Assembly (NCBI GenBank): GCA_003343815.1
Contig: QAKL01000092.1
Span: 1-5,021, forward strand
DNA from: Clostridiales bacterium
GTDB lineage: Bacteria > Bacillota > Peptococcia > Peptococcales > Peptococcaceae
DNA: 5,021 nucleotides
Direction of reading: 5' to 3'
Positions 4,994 through 5,021 of this stretch are shown here, one piece after another. The notes under the pieces are model-generated. The model was not told the origin of the DNA. It ran no database searches and saw only the letters and a program-made list of their open reading frames with translations. Positions within the stretch are counted from its first letter, which is position 1. The number at the start of each line of letters is the position of its first letter. A program made the position numbers and the translations under genes.

Positions 4994-5021
4994 AAAAAGT
5001 AGGCGTTTTTGTCTGCCACTG
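4990..5021 (+). CDS. hdrA: Heterodisulfide reductase subunit A-like protein, first codons only
   Basis: Only ten codons are inside the window, reading MKKVGVFVCH. This matches the conserved HdrA amino terminus, normally VGVFVCHCG, whose cysteine belongs to an amino-terminal iron-sulfur motif. HdrA is the FAD-binding core of the complex, where flavin-based electron bifurcation takes place in known systems. The ATG at 4990 overlaps the hdrB stop codon (ATGA), and a purine-rich GAAAGGCGG run precedes it at about 4972-4980. The identification rests on the short N-terminus plus gene order, and the 3' end lies outside the window. Confidence 0.85.
   Translation, partial: MKKVGVFVCH

Noticed and set aside
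1..5021. CRISPR array, tRNA, rRNA or insertion sequence
   Set aside because: Apart from the short direct repeat at 3461-3495, no regularly spaced repeats, cloverleaf, rRNA-like stretch, transposase motif or terminal inverted repeats were seen; genes fill nearly all of the window.

Overview
The window looks like chromosomal DNA from an anaerobic, Gram-positive-type bacterium (Bacillota, probably a clostridial/Peptococcaceae-like or Negativicutes lineage). This is inferred from four things: AGGAGG-type ribosome-binding sites, GTG starts, an OmpR-class regulator plus WalK/PhoR-like kinase pair, and a heterodisulfide-reductase (hdrCBA) operon. I could not run a homology search, so the taxonomic placement is tentative. 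No rRNA, tRNA, CRISPR array or insertion sequence is visible.

Layout. (1) Positions 1-1836 on the + strand hold the 3' end of an OmpR/PhoB-family response regulator and, 3 bases later, a complete membrane sensor histidine kinase. A strong intrinsic terminator (1846-1878) closes the unit. (2) Positions 1923-2276 on the + strand encode a 117-residue protein I do not recognise, with a clean C-terminal leucine heptad coiled coil. It sits alone between two terminators. (3) Positions 2318-3175 on the - strand encode an Fe/Mn-family superoxide dismutase with all four metal ligands and manganese-type second-shell residues. It carries an unusual tail of about 78 residues and eight cysteines. It converges on the small gene, and the two share a bidirectional terminator (2275-2318). 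(4) Positions 3176-3533 are an AT-rich divergent control region. It holds a candidate sod promoter, a perfect TATAAT box for the other direction, and two near-identical TGTGA-N6-TCACA-type palindromes of the Rex/FNR/CRP kind. One palindrome lies beside the sod promoter and one lies in the hdr leader. (5) From 3534 to the window end on the + strand, hdrC, hdrB and the first codons of hdrA are joined by ATGA stop/start overlaps.

How the genes fit together. The hdr genes should encode a soluble iron-sulfur electron-transfer complex. HdrC relays electrons to HdrB, which carries two CCG cysteine domains, and HdrA is the flavin-containing core. In a bacterium its substrate is probably not the methanogen CoM-S-S-CoB disulfide. 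The divergent superoxide dismutase protects against oxygen. The shared palindromes suggest that one redox- or oxygen-responsive regulator reads both promoters. That link is the most interesting inference here, together with the extended superoxide dismutase and the orphan coiled-coil protein.
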